The translations under genes were made by a program, and so were the position numbers. Under the pieces are notes generated by a model, which had not been told where the DNA came from, searched no databases, and saw nothing but the letters and a program-made list of their open reading frames with translations. Positions 1 through 11,299 of a stretch of DNA of 64,000 nt are shown here, piece by piece (within the stretch, counting starts at the first letter, position 1; every line of letters starts with the position of its first letter). Source of the DNA: Mauremys mutica (taxonomy: Eukaryota > Chordata > Testudines > Geoemydidae); NCBI RefSeq assembly GCF_020497125.1, contig NC_059079.1, positions 12,977,553 to 13,041,552 of the forward strand, read 5' to 3'.

Positions 1-394
1 AGTAGTCTTTAGAAATGCAAGTGTGTTAAAATTCTAATGCCACTTGATAGCCACATGGGCAGCTAGACAAGATTTTAATGATAGCATCCACCACAATGCT
101 TTATTTGATTGCTTAATTATTTTACAAGGCCAATTCTTATGTAAAACACACTGTAAAGACTTCCAGAATCCACCGCAAAGATCTTCATGTTGTATAGCTC
201 AAAATAAGTATGTGCAATAAACAGTACTGTCTGAAATGCACAGCAAGATCATGGGCTTAAATTTAACACATTTGTTTAGTTAAAGACTAAGATTTATCAC
301 ACATGACAAAAGAAATTATTCTTTGCAAACCTATTAGCTCCCTCTATGCAAGGATGTCAAAGGACTTTAAAAGCCTTAATGCTCACAGTACACT

Positions 395-530
395 TATGTG
401 GTGGACAAGTATCGTTATTCTCATTTTACAGAGGGAAACCAAAGCACACAGAGCTATGCCCAAAGTCATACAGTAAATCTGTGGCAGAGTCAGGAACAGA
501 ATCAACAAGTCCTGAGCCACATTACTGTTA
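395..530 (-). repeat. MIR/CORE-SINE-like fragment
   Basis: The segment carries the sequence landmarks of the MIR 3' part in reverse: CATTTTACAGAGGGAAACC, then CCCAAAGTCATACAG, then TGGCAGAGTCAGGA. Several bases differ from the consensus, so this is an old fragment. It explains the short open frames in this stretch. Confidence 0.65.
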
Positions 531-1661
531 AACACAGAAACTACTCTCACGCCACATTATTGCAACTCAGTTTTGAGATGCATGCAGTATAGCTAGTGAA
601 AAATTGCTGCTAGCACAATGTTCACAAAGGTTACTGGCCCATTTCCCTTACAAAGCCTCTTTTCAATGAGGTAGAACATGAGAAGAATGTTGGCAGAATG
701 ATGGAATTGCACCTAGAACATAAAACTACCTTTGAAAACAATCTTGGATGAGTCTATAGTACAACCATATCCTTGTGCAATATGGTAGAAAGTGGAACCA
801 AAACTCATACATCACAAATTGACGAAGAAAGGACATATTTAAAGTGAGTCAGGGATAGCTAGGAGGCATACAATCTATTAGTTACACTTTAACAAGAAGG
901 TCACAGTAATGATTGTTAAAAACCATTTAAAAGAGTAAGAGAATATCCAGAGAGAGATACTAGAACCATTATAACCTGCACGGTTGCTACTACATTCCAG
1001 AAGTTTAATATTGTCATAGTTTCTTATTGGATCTCACAGAATTTGTGGACTCTCTGGTCATGCTTCCAGCATTCTCCTGGCTTACCTACCAAAACCCTTG
1101 CTGCTCCTAGCTACAGAATCCCTGCATCTGGTCTCTGCACACTGGTGAGTCTGCTCCATTTTGAGTCTTTCCCTCCCAGGCAAGATATCACTATAAAACA
1201 ACATTTAAAATCTAACTACACATTTCACTTTGCAACGTTAGTAGGGATAAGGGGAAGCTGGTTTAGCAGGATCCTGCACATTCAATAAAAGCCAATCAAG
1301 CTTAAAAAGATATTGCACTTCTGCTTTTAAGTAAGATGGGATTTTTCACTGGGGAGGCTTTATCATACTAGATACTCAATACTGGGCCATAAAGGGAGAA
1401 GAATTTTTCCTATATGGCTCAGTGAATGCTCAAATTTAAGGAAGAATGTATGGCAAGCAGACTTCTTGGGTTTTCTTGCTTTCTTCCTTTCCTTCTCTCC
1501 AAGTGAAAAAGATATACAGTAACTCCTCGCTTAACGTTGTAGTTATGTTCCTGAAAAATATGACTTTAAGCAAAACAATGTTAAGCAAATCCATAAGAAT
1601 TATTGTAAATGGGGGAGTTAGGTTTCAGGGAATTTTTTTTCCACCAGACAAAAGACAATTT

Positions 1662-1662
<1 letters not shown>

Positions 1663-1690
<28 letters not shown>
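1663..1690. repeat. (TA)n/(CA)n microsatellite
   Basis: An alternating TA run passes directly into CACA at the left edge of the nested MITE. A matching complex TATA/GATA/CA tract lies on the other side at about 1868-1922. Confidence 0.9.
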
Positions 1691-1693
<3 letters not shown>

Positions 1694-1866
1694 CTCTACC
1701 CCGATATAACACGAATTCGGATATAATGCGATAAAGCAGCGCTCTTGGGGGGGATGGGGCTGTGCACTTTGGTAGATCAAAGCAAGTTCAATATAACGCG
1801 GTTTCACCTATAATGCGATAAGATTTTTTGGCTCCCGAGGACAGCTTTATATCGAGGTAGAGGTAT
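1691..1866. mobile_element. TA-flanked MITE, CACCTCTACCTCGATATAACG family (copy 1, nested)
   Basis: It begins CACCTCTACCCCGATATAAC and ends with the reverse complement (TATATCGAGGTAGAGGT). The interior holds the same landmarks as two other copies in this window (GTTTCACCTATAA, AGATTTTTTGGCTCCC, AAGCAGCGCTC). It sits inside the Tigger-type element at 1517-2720 and is bordered by TA/CA microsatellites that blur the exact ends. No coding capacity. Confidence 0.8.
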
Positions 1867-2844
1867 GTGTGTGTATATATATATAGATATATAGATATAG
1901 ATATAGATACACACACACACACAGACTATAAGTTTTAAACAATTTGATACTGGTATGCAGCAATGATGATTGTGAAGCTTGGTTGAGGTGGTGAAGTCAG
2001 AGGGTGGCATATTTCCCTGGGAATGCCTTACTGCTAAATGATGAACTAGCAACCAGCTGAGCCCTCAAGGGTTAACCCATTGTTGTTAATGTAGCCTCAC
2101 ACTCTACAAGGCAGCACGAATGGAGGGAGGGAAGACAGCATGGCAGACAGAGACACACGTGTGAAAGATGTGCATTGCCCCTTTAAGTATGCTGACAGCA
2201 CTAAGTACACTGCCTTTTTTAAGTAGATCAGCAAGTTGAGACAGAAGCTGCTGCCAGGAAGCTCCCTCCGTTCTGATCCCTGTCGTGTCCCTCCACCACA
2301 CTCTATGGAGATGGGATAAGCAGGGTGCAGGAGCGGGGGGAGGAGGACACCCTGACATTAGCGCCCCCCTCTCCCCCCCCACAGAGCAAGCAGGAGGCTC
2401 CAGGCAGAGGGCAGGGGCAGCACAGGGCAGTGAGACAGCTGAACTGCCAGCAATTGACAGCCTACTGGGCGGCTGCTGTACAGGGAACTTACGGGAGAGA
2501 GGAGCTGATAGGAGGGCTGCCAGTCCACCCTGGTTCCAAGCCCCCACCAGCTAGCTCCAACAGGCTGCTCTTCCTGCAAGCAGTGAACAAAGCAGGCGGC
2601 TGCTTATAACGACATTATAAGGGAGCATTGCACAACTTTAAATGAGCATGTTCTCTAATTGATCAGCAACATAACAATGAAACAACATTAACCAGGACAA
2701 CTTTAAGTGAAGAGTTACTGTATAAGTCAGTCTCATAACAGAAGTACTGTATACATTTTGCTCGCTTTCTGATACCACTCTCTGAAGAGAAAGTATGTAG
2801 ATTTACTGCTTAAAAAAAAAATCAACAAACAAATCAACATACCC

Positions 2845-4690
2845 TTACAGCCCCGACTGGGGTTATTCTATCTACTACCCAAGATCCACAAACCTGGAAA
2901 TCATGGACGCATCATCTCTGGAATTGGCGCTCTCACTGACAGACTGTCCGGATATGTGGACTCACTACTCAGACCCAATGCCACCAGCACCCCCACTTAT
3001 CTCCGTGACACCATTGATTTCCTGAGAAAACTACAGTGCATTGGTGATCTTCCAGAAAACACCATCCTAGCCACCATGGATGTAGAGGCTCTCTACACAA
3101 ACATCCCACACACAGATGGAATACAAGCTGTCAGGAACAGTATGCCTGATGATGCCACAGCACAATTGGTTGCTGAGCTCTGTGACTTTATCCTCACACA
3201 CAATTATGTCAAATTTGGTGACAATATATACCTCCAGACCAGTGGCACCGCTATGGGCACCCGCATGGCCCCACAATATGCCAACATTTTTATGGCTGAC
3301 CTGGAACGTTTCCTCAGCTCTCGTCCACACACACCCCTTCTCCACCTACGCTACATTGACAACATCTTCATCATCTGGACCCATGGGAAGGAGAATCTGG
3401 AAGAATGCCACCACGCTTTCAACAGCTTCCACTCCAACATCAACCTCAGCCTGGATCAATCTACATGGGAGGTCCACTTCCTAGACACCACTGTACAAAT
3501 AAGTGACGTCACATTACCACCACCCTATACTGAAAACCCACCGACCACTATGCCTACCTTCATGCCTCCAGCTTCCATCCCAGACACCACATGATCCATT
3601 GTCTACAGCCAAGCGCTGAGGTACAACTGCATTTGCTCCAACCCCTCAGACAGAGACCAACACCTACAAGATCTTCACCAAGCATTATCAAAACTACAAT
3701 ACCCGCACAAGGAAATAAGGAAACAAATCAACAGAGCCAGAAGTGTACCCAGAAGCCTCCTGCTGCAAGACAAGCCCAAGAAAGAAACCAACAGAACTCC
3801 AGTGGCCATCACCTACAGTCCTCAGTTAAAACCTCTCAAACACATCATCCGTGAGCTACAACCCATCCTGGACAATGATCCCTCGCTCTCACAGGCCTTG
3901 GGAGGCAGGCCAGTCCTCACCCACAGACAACCCGCCTACCTTAAGCATATTCTCACCAACAACCACACACCGCACCATAATAACTAACTCAGGAACCAAT
4001 CCATGCAACAAACTTCGATGCTGACTCTGCCCAAATATCTACACCAGCGACACCATCACAGGACCTAACCAGATCAGCCACAACATCACCGGTTCATTCA
4101 CCTGCACGTCCACTGATGTAATATATGCCATCATGTGCCAGCAATGCCCCTCTGCTATGTACATTGGCAAAACTAGCCAGTCTCTATGTAAAAGGATAAA
4201 TGGACACAAGTCAGACATTAGGAATGGCAATATACAAAAACCTGTAGGAGAACACTTCAATCTCCCTGGACACACAATAGCAGATTTAAAGGTAGCCATC
4301 CTGCAGCAAAAAAACATCAGGTCCAGACTTCAAAGAGAAACTGCTGAACTTCAGTTCATTTTCAAATTTGACCCCATAAGCTCAAGATTAAACAAAGACT
4401 GTGAATGGCTAGCCAACTACAAAAGCAGTTTCTCCTCCCTTGGTGTTCAAACCTCAACTGCTAGAAGAGGGCCTCATCCTCCCTGACTGAACTAACCTCG
4501 TTATCTCTAGACTGATTCTTGCCTGCATATTTATACCTGCCTCTGGAAATTTCCACTACATGCATCTGACAAAGTGAGTATTCACCCATGAAAGCTTATG
4601 CTCCAATACATCTGTTAGTCTATAAGGTACCACAGGACTCTGTCGCTTTTTACAGATCCAGACTAACACGGCCACCCCTCTGATGCTTGC
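2845..4690 (+). pseudogene. Penelope-like retroelement: RT plus GIY-YIG endonuclease remnant, 5' truncated
   Basis: A Penelope-like element (PLE), whose protein couples reverse transcriptase to a GIY-YIG endonuclease. The RT begins with FYLLPKIHKP (about 2866) and carries MDVEALYTNIPH (motif A, 3076), GTAMGTRMAPQYANIF (motif B, about 3241) and YIDNIF (motif C, 3352), where the second catalytic Asp is Asn. The frame shifts between about 3520 and 3590, then resumes with a TGA at 3592 where relatives are expected to have Arg (CGA), and continues to 3987 (SIVYSQALRYN onward). After another shift, 3992-4486 encodes a Cys motif and the GIY-YIG part (YAIMCQQCPSAMYIGKT). The 3' end (about 4540-4690) carries a hammerhead relic and ends near ACACGGCCACCCCTCTGATG. 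The upstream part of the RT is missing. Dead copy. Confidence 0.88.
4566..4604 (+). ncRNA. Hammerhead ribozyme relic in PLE 3' end
   Basis: CTGACAA (4566-4572) corresponds to the CUGANGA box with one G-to-A change. It is followed by a stem II of GTGAGT (4574-4579) and ACCCAT (4584-4589), with one mismatch, and then an intact GAAA (4590-4593). The next bases can form a tiny stem III (GC-TTAT-GC) ahead of a TC cleavage position. Minimal hammerheads of this layout are known in Penelope-like elements. The box mutation should impair cleavage. Confidence 0.72.
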
Positions 4691-5245
4691 TAAAAAATTG
4701 ACAATCATCATCATTCATCTACAACCCTGTTTCAAGCATATACAACAGCTTCTATTATGGCCAGTAAGAGAGATATGAAAAGAGTAAACACTTCATACTT
4801 CTTGTGAAAACAGATTAATTTAAAATCCAACATGTTTAAAGAATGTAGTGTACAGAATTCTATATTTTTTCCAAATCAATTTGTCTGCTGGTTGGAGTAA
4901 ATCTGATATGCATTCAATTTATGTTATGCTAACAGGGCCTAATCAAGACTTGTATAAGCAGGTACAACTTAGCGGGTCCAAGGTGTTTTGCCTTATACAG
5001 GGAGGACCTTCTGCAGCAACTGAAACCCTACTGTGCTACCTAATTATGTTTTAGAAGAGCTGCAAAAATAATCAAACTTTTTTTTTTTGCATTTCTTTGA
5101 ATTTTGACATTCAATTTTTATTTTTCTTGATGAGATGGGCATGAAGATGCCAACAAGATTGACTGTAATCGAAAAACTGCTCTCTCATTTTTACCATATA
5201 ATTATAAAATAAATCAATTTAAATATAAATATTGTAATTACATTT

Positions 5246-5469
5246 CAGTGTGATACTTCGGCCTGTTTTTCACTTGTGAGCCTTGTTTGAAGCTCGATCC
5301 ACACGCAGCATGGCTGAGGCATGTAACTTAGCTTCCTGGGGCCCTGGGCAACTGCCCTGCTTGCTGCCCCGTAATGCCGGCCCTGCACTTGCAACCCCCT
5401 AACCCATCCCGTGACCTCCCTAGGGGCTGCAACCCCTAGGGGCTGCAACCCCTAGGTTAAGAAACACTG
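5246..5469 (-). mobile_element. hAT element fragment (right part only)
   Basis: On the minus strand it starts CAGTGTTTCTTAACC, a Charlie-like hAT terminus. Its interior (GGCCGGCATTA then AGCAAGCAGGGCA) matches the interior of the hAT at 29392-29896. ATCTAAAG follows the end on the plus strand, close to the nTCTAGAn target typical of hAT-Charlie. The GGGGCTGCAACCCCTA unit is tandemly duplicated at 5422-5454. The other end is not recognisable. Confidence 0.6.
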
Positions 5470-5477
5470 ATCTAAAG

Positions 5478-5733
5478 GAGCTGCATTTCGGCGAGGACAC
5501 CTCTTGATGATGCCACTTGCCGTCAACAAGCAACGTCATCGAGAGGCGTCCCCGCCAAAATTTGGGAGCGACGCCTCTTGATGACGTCACTTGTCGACAG
5601 CAAGCGGCGTCATTGAGAGGCGTCCCTGCTGAAATGCCGCTGAAATTCGGCAACATTTCAGCGGGTGCTCTCCCGGGGGCCAGGACACAGGCGCATTAAG
5701 ATGCCCCCACGGGCACCACGTTGGGGACCACTG
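5478..5733 (-). mobile_element. hAT-like non-autonomous fragment
   Basis: The right end on the plus strand reads TTGGGGACCACTG (minus CAGTGGTCCCCAA), a common hAT terminus, followed by ATCTAGAT, which fits the hAT-Charlie target preference. The interior has repeated GAGGCGTCC and TCTTGATGA blocks in alternating orientation. The left end does not show a clear inverted repeat, so the copy is either truncated or has lost its terminus. Confidence 0.55.
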
Positions 5734-8700
5734 ATCTAGATAAAAAAGCATAACACTCCAGCACTGTGTGCCACTTGTGAAGTGATAATATAGAAATAGA
5801 TTTAACAGAGAGAGGGGCAATATCATATTTACTCTACCATGCATATTTTCTGGCAAGTCTTAAAATGCTAACATGAAGTTCAACAGAAACAGCAGAAATA
5901 TGCTAGTGTATGCTGAATACTATTACTATAATTCATGTTCATTGACTTTTCAACAGCATTATATGCCAGAAGTAAATGCTGAACAGAAAACTTGCTGTCT
6001 TTTCATATCTCATACATTCCAGAACATTATATTGGTTATCTCATCTCAAGGGTTGGCCAGGCTCAAGAATTGCAAGGCCTGCTCAGTACTCCCCAAGCTG
6101 GAGGATCCCATTTTGCAGTACCCCTGACGTCAGTACTGAGCAAGGGCATCAGCTCTGCCCTGCTCAGCACTCGAGACAAGTGTCAGTTAGTGGAAAAGAT
6201 GGGGGTGGGAGGAAGCAGCAGACCTCTGAATCAGGTCAAAACTAACAACCGGATTCACAAAAATAGAAGGTACACATATTTATCCCGATGAAGCCTATCA
6301 AACTTTGTACTACTGGCTCTTGGTGTGTAATGACACTGGTTCAGGACTACAGCAAGAATCAGACACTGGATAAGTTTCAGTTTCCCTGCCATCACTGTTA
6401 ATTAGATTGGTAGCTGAAAAATGCAGTGACACCTCAGGTATGTGAACTATTCAGATACCAGGGAGTGAGCACCAAGGAAATTTGTATCTAAAAAACCTGA
6501 AAAACTAACATGAATTCCAGATTCTTTTTAATTGTAAAATTAGGAAATGAAACTAACACATAACATTGCAGATCAGCAAGTGCATTAGTATGAGTGAAGC
6601 ACACATCAAGTCACTAATCTGTCATACTGCAGGGTTTAAGTTATATATAATGAGCTCCCAGCCCTCTAAATTTTCCTCACTACCAAATTCTCTCTTTAAG
6701 ATCAGTTTTTGCCTTCATAGGAGAATTTTTATTTTGATCCATTTAGAGGAGGATGGAAACAATATAACAGCCACAGTCCTCACTACAATCAAAGGATAAG
6801 AAAGTTTCTTAGCTCTTCTCCCCACATAACAAACGTTTAATCCATTCACTGAAGGTGGGCACAGGTAGATAGACTCTTGGGCCTTGCTCACTGAAACTCA
6901 CCCATTCACCACAAAGCTTAAACCAAGAGATGTTATTAATTACATCATTTTTATTAATATACTGCACAGTATTCCTGATCAAGATATTACCTTCCTGATT
7001 AAATTCTTCCTTTCCTGTGTTTTCATGGGATTTTATCTCAACACTCCACCTTTTAGATTCTCATCCTTTGGCTTTGTCTAGCCTTAGACTGCATATCCTT
7101 AAGATGTGCAATGTAAATGCATAAATAATATACTTGTTAATTTGTAATTACAGTGTACATTATCACTGACTATTATTAAATGTACGTAGCATCTATTTAC
7201 AAGCAGCTTAGGCATTTTAATCATTGAATCAAAGTTTATAATTTGTAACTCAAGAGAATAAACCTTGATGTTTGAAAAGAAGAGACATATCATACTAAAA
7301 CACCTTCTGAAATAAAAAAGGATTTAACATTTATTTCTAAAGGGGTCTTAAGTTGTTATCATAAGTTCTAAAAAGAAGAGATCCCACAACCCCAGAGCCA
7401 CCAAGACACAGACACTCTCTCTTCTTGCAAGTCTCAGGCTCAAAAGCCCCAGTCCCATGGGGCCTCAAAGAACAGAACAGTATAAGGGGAATTAAGGGCT
7501 CAGAAAAGTCTCCAAGATGTCAAATTTATTTGGTTTTTTTTAAAGCCTTAAATTTAATGGGCTCCATGCCCACACAGGCAAATAAAGCAGCAAGCAAACA
7601 GGCTCCCCCTGATATATCTCCAAGATAGGTGGAGTTGATGATGGTTGAACAGACTTTTTTGGTAGCTCAAGGTAGGGAATTTGGCAATAATATAACCCAT
7701 CATCATGGCATGCATCACAATCAGCAAGTGAATTATATGACTATTCTAAATTCCATCACTTTGCTTATTTATCAAAAACTGAATACAAGTGCTTAACATG
7801 CAACTCTAGTAATCACAACATACATAATAGATAGGTGTTTCTAGGAATATCCAAATACCGTGGAAATATTTTTCTCTGGAAAGTTTCATGGATTCTCAAG
7901 AGAACACCTTATTTAAAATCTCATTAAAATTATTCCAGAAACAACTCATCTGAAGCACAAAGGGGGCATCTAAAATTACTATAAGGAAACAAGAAAAAGG
8001 ATCAACATGTATTTGGCCAAAATTTTAATTTTGTAAAAACAAGCTTCTATAAAACATAACCAGCCCCACTCAAGCAATTCTCCTGAACACTGCAACACTA
8101 CTAATTTTCATTGTCCATGATGAGAAACAAATAATTAAACTAAAATTTAAACTTGATTTTAAAATATATTAGTTTTTAATAATGTAAGCTAGCATTAGTA
8201 AAAGAAAGAGCATCTTATGTTGCAAACAAACTTTTCTCAGTGGACTGAATCTCTTTAACCAATTGTATATCTTGAAACTCTGCTTCAGAAGGTGTTTATT
8301 ATAGTAGTCTCCTCATATAAGTATATATATAGGAATGCTCCAGGTTACAATTTAAAACAAACAAACACAAAATAGAATAGCAGGTCACAGCTCATACCTT
8401 AAAGGAGGAAAAATTGGAATACGTGAAGAACTGTAACAATGCAATACAAAAACATCTAATTTTGTTCTCTAAACTATTCCTGTAAGTAAGACTTTCACAT
8501 TACAAAAAAATAGGCTCTCGATCTTGTAATCAGATCTGTCAGTGTGGAAGAACCCTTGCATCTGTGTGGATCCTATTGCTGAAACTGTATTCTCAAATGC
8601 TCCTAACCCTCTGCAATGTTTCATATTTTCTGTATTTTGTTTTTGTTTCCCTAGCTTCTGTAACACTACCACTAAAAGGGAAATATTTTACTATAAAGGG

Positions 8701-10704
8701 AAACAGTGAAGTTCACTATACACAAAGCATCAAATATACAAACAAAGGAATTTCCACCCGCTATTCTTTCAGAGGTAGTATCATAATTTAAATATCATTT
8801 GTAACAAGAATAGGTTAAAAAAAAGACATGTAATGTTTAAATGATCAGTGTCCCTTTAAATATCATATTTAAAAACATCTTATCTCATGTTTAACTATAC
8901 ATGTTTATTTGAAATTAAAGATGTTAAATATCCCTTCCTCTTGGTTATAAACTGCTTACTGACAACAGATCTCACATACTGGGATCATGATATCCGCCCC
9001 CCACCAGCCTCTCCAAGCCAGACACTAAAAACCAGGTTTTGTTTTATCCATTGTAACTTTGTTGATTCACACAATATACAGTTCTGATCTTGCAGACATC
9101 TCCACACGAGTAACGTTATGCACGTAAGATAATCCATCAGGCAAATCCTCCACTGGTGTACATCATAGCATATCCGCTGAAGATTTTAACCTATTAAATT
9201 CAACAGGACTATTCATGTGCCTAAGGTTTGCCTAAGTAAAGTGATGCAGTGAAAGTTGGGGCACAGCCTATGTGTGTGTATATACACACATACAGATAGT
9301 TATACACATATAATAGCAACATTTAAAAATACAGATAAGCACCAGTCATCCCCATATATTCAACAACCTAGACATTAATTGCCTCATTTCTTAAAGCCAT
9401 CATGGGAAAGGTGAGTTTTGAATTCAGATTTGAGGGAAGAAAGGGTAATGGCTTTACACACAAGGTCAGAGAAGACATCCACACATGAGAGGCAGCATAG
9501 GAGGCATTAAGAGGTTTGCATGAGAAGCTGGAATAAGGGTTGATGATAAGGCTGGCATAATTGACAGAGCAGAGGAGAGATGAGAGAAGAGACAAAAGCA
9601 GACCAGTAGGAAGAGGCAAAGTTGTGAAGGGGCAATATTCTTCAGAACCTTTATCAAAAAGCTATTCTGAAATACAGATAAGTAAGTTGGGGGGGGGGAA
9701 ATCAATATTTTAAGGCATTTTTATTTCAGTTTCACCATCTTTTAAGTTATCATTTATTCTTATTTCCATTACTTCTATCTGTATTAACCTAACATCCAAT
9801 AACAAACCCAACTCTATTTTGATTTGTGCAAAGCAAATCAAGGTAATCACACTGTATTTTTTCTTTTTTCTCTCTTTTAACCAAATAATCAATAATAATA
9901 ATAATAAATAGAACATAACAGTGTAGAGCCACCTGGCTGATGCAATGAGGCAAAGGGAAAAAAATCCTGGCAAAGCCAGATAATACTATGTTCCTAAAAT
10001 GGTTAGAGCAAATGGCAAGCACTTCACCACTTTCTAGAAACTGAAATAAATAAATACAGCATATTTTCTCCACAGTCACCAAACAGGAGAAAAATGCCAT
10101 GCTGTGCTTTTAGTGGGCAGTGGGGCGGGGGAGGGGGGGGGAAGGCAGCGATACCTTGAATGAATTGAGCCGATGATGGCTGAAACTGGCTCCCACATGC
10201 CAAGGGCTGAGCTGCTCCATTTTGGGGGCAATCTACAACAGGATCCATATTGTGGGAGAAGCTAAAACCACCATCAGTTTGTGCTCTGCCAGCACATCAG
10301 GGAGCAGCGAGAGCAGCGCTCACCCGTGCACCCACTGAGTTTTGGAGCCGCCCCAACGCAGCAGTGGAAACCTACTAGCTCCCCGATGCCTTTGGCCCAG
10401 TAGCCCAGTCATCCAGGTCGGGTGGAGTCGGAGCCCGGCACCCTTACAACCAAGGTATTTTTTGCACTGGGGCTGGGTGGGAGGCGGCCGCCGAGCATGT
10501 TGCCAGGCGAGCGGTGGGAGCTGAGCAGAGAGGTGGGGCTGTCGCGATCCCACCCTCCCGGGCCGGGACCCTGCGGGGGATCGGCCCGTTAACCCGGGGA
10601 TGAGCAGACACCGGCCGGTCCGTTAGGTGCAGCCCGGCGCCGGCTGACAGCTCTCAGCGCCCGGGAGTGAGGGGCCCCGTCCCCGGCAGCCCCCCGCGCC
10701 TCAC

Positions 10705-11034
10705 CTCGGTCTCCACCACCTCATGGTAAGCGGGGGGTGGATCGAACCCCCCGCCGCCGCCGCCTCCGCCGCTCCCCCCGCCGCCGTCTCCGTCCCCGCC
10801 GCGGGAGCCCTGCCCGCCCGCCGGCGAGCCGAGTCCGCCTTGCCCCGGCTGGCCCTGCCCGCTGTCCATGGGCTCGTAGCCGCCGTAGTGCAGGCCGGGC
10901 CGCTCGTTGGTGAGCAGCGCCACGGCCTCGTTGATGTCGTTCTTGGCCAGGCGCAGGGCCCGGCGGATGGCGGCCGCGTCCGAGAAGCCCATGCAGAGCA
11001 GCGTGGTCATGTGCTGCTCCTCCTCGCTCTCCAT
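10705..11034 (-). CDS. USP24: USP24 exon 1, N-terminal coding part (partial gene)
   Basis: This exon encodes the first 110 residues of ubiquitin carboxyl-terminal hydrolase 24, a very large cysteine deubiquitinase that removes ubiquitin from substrate proteins. The start MESEEEQHMTTLLCMGF is the recognised USP24 N terminus. Residues about 5-45 form a UBA ubiquitin-binding domain with the MGF loop at 15-17. A Gly-rich linker follows (about 60-96, with a near-pure Gly run at 84-96), then F97-D98-P99-P100-P101-A102-Y103, which contains a PPxY motif of the kind WW domains bind. The ATG has a G at -3 and a G at +4. Coding stops after Glu110 at a phase-0 boundary followed by GTGAGG, a good splice donor; the open frame past it (10654-10704) is intronic read-through. 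The catalytic domain lies in later exons left of the window. Identity rests on recall of the vertebrate family, not an alignment. Confidence 0.93.
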
Positions 11035-11093
11035 GGCCGGGCCGGGGAGGGGTAGGGGCCGGGAGCCGGGCTCAGGCGCTGCCCGCTCTGCGC

Positions 11094-11105
11094 GCCGCCA
11101 TCTTG
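11094..11105 (-). promoter_or_regulatory. YY1-like motif in USP24 5' UTR/promoter
   Basis: The minus strand reads CAAGATGGCGGC, matching the YY1 consensus (AAGATGGCGGC). It lies about 60 bp upstream of the USP24 start codon. YY1 sites in CpG-island promoters often sit just downstream of the transcription start, so this motif may mark the 5' UTR. Binding is inferred, not shown. Confidence 0.7.
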
Positions 11106-11159
11106 ACGGCCGCCTTCCCCCTCCGCCTCAGGACCGCCGCCGCGGAGCCCCGCACCCAC

Positions 11160-11166
11160 CCGGAAG
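11160..11166 (+). promoter_or_regulatory. ETS/GABPA-like motif
   Basis: CCGGAAG (within CACCCGGAAGCGG) matches the core bound by ETS-family factors such as GABPA. It lies about 125 bp upstream of the USP24 ATG, in the CpG island, a common arrangement for housekeeping promoters. Confidence 0.55.
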
Positions 11167-11208
11167 CGGCCGGGGAAGCCCGGGTGGGGGACACGCCTGG
11201 GGCCCTGG

Positions 11209-11217
11209 TCACGTGAC
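11209..11217 (+). promoter_or_regulatory. Canonical E-box TCACGTGAC
   Basis: A CACGTG core with T and AC flanks (TCACGTGAC) matches the sites of USF/TFE3/MITF-type bHLH-ZIP factors. It is about 175 bp upstream of the USP24 ATG, at the outer edge of the CpG island. The motif is seen directly; occupancy is inferred. Confidence 0.55.
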
Positions 11218-11299
11218 AAGGGAGGGGGCGTGGCTTCTTGGGTATGAATGGAGGCGAGGCGGGCCGGGGCGGGGTGTGAGGGAGGAGGAGGTTGCCATG

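Larger units (their letters stand above)
1517..2720. mobile_element. Non-autonomous Tigger/pogo-type DNA transposon (interrupted)
   Basis: The left end CAGTAACTCCTCGCTTAACG and the right end (ACTTTAAGTGAAGAGTTACTG) are imperfect terminal inverted repeats, flanked by TA at 1515-1516 and 2721-2722. The TA duplication and terminal CAG point to the Tc1/mariner superfamily, Tigger/pogo branch. No transposase frame is present. The internal sequence around 2100-2600 is GC-rich; its open frames on both strands lack any recognisable domain and are treated as chance. The copy is interrupted by a second TA-flanked MITE at 1691-1866 and by microsatellite expansion beside it. Confidence 0.82.
1..10704 (-). 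other. USP24: USP24 intron 1 (5' part; continues left of window)
   Basis: The interval begins with the GTGAGG donor at 10704-10699 on the minus strand and shows no minus-strand frame resembling the next part of USP24, so exon 2 should lie left of the window. Recognisable content is a MIR-like fragment, a Tigger-type element with a nested MITE, a Penelope-like element and hAT remnants, each listed separately. The stretches 1-390, 531-1516, 4691-5245 and 5742-10300 are AT-rich DNA with no gene I can support. Poly-T, poly-G and (TA)n tracts are scattered through them. The stretch 9366-9620 resembles a degraded dispersed repeat but was not assigned. Confidence 0.8.

Noticed and set aside
2104..2609. 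Overlapping frames of 147, 94 and 89 codons on both strands
   Set aside because: They lie in the GC-rich interior of the Tigger-type element, without any transposase motif.
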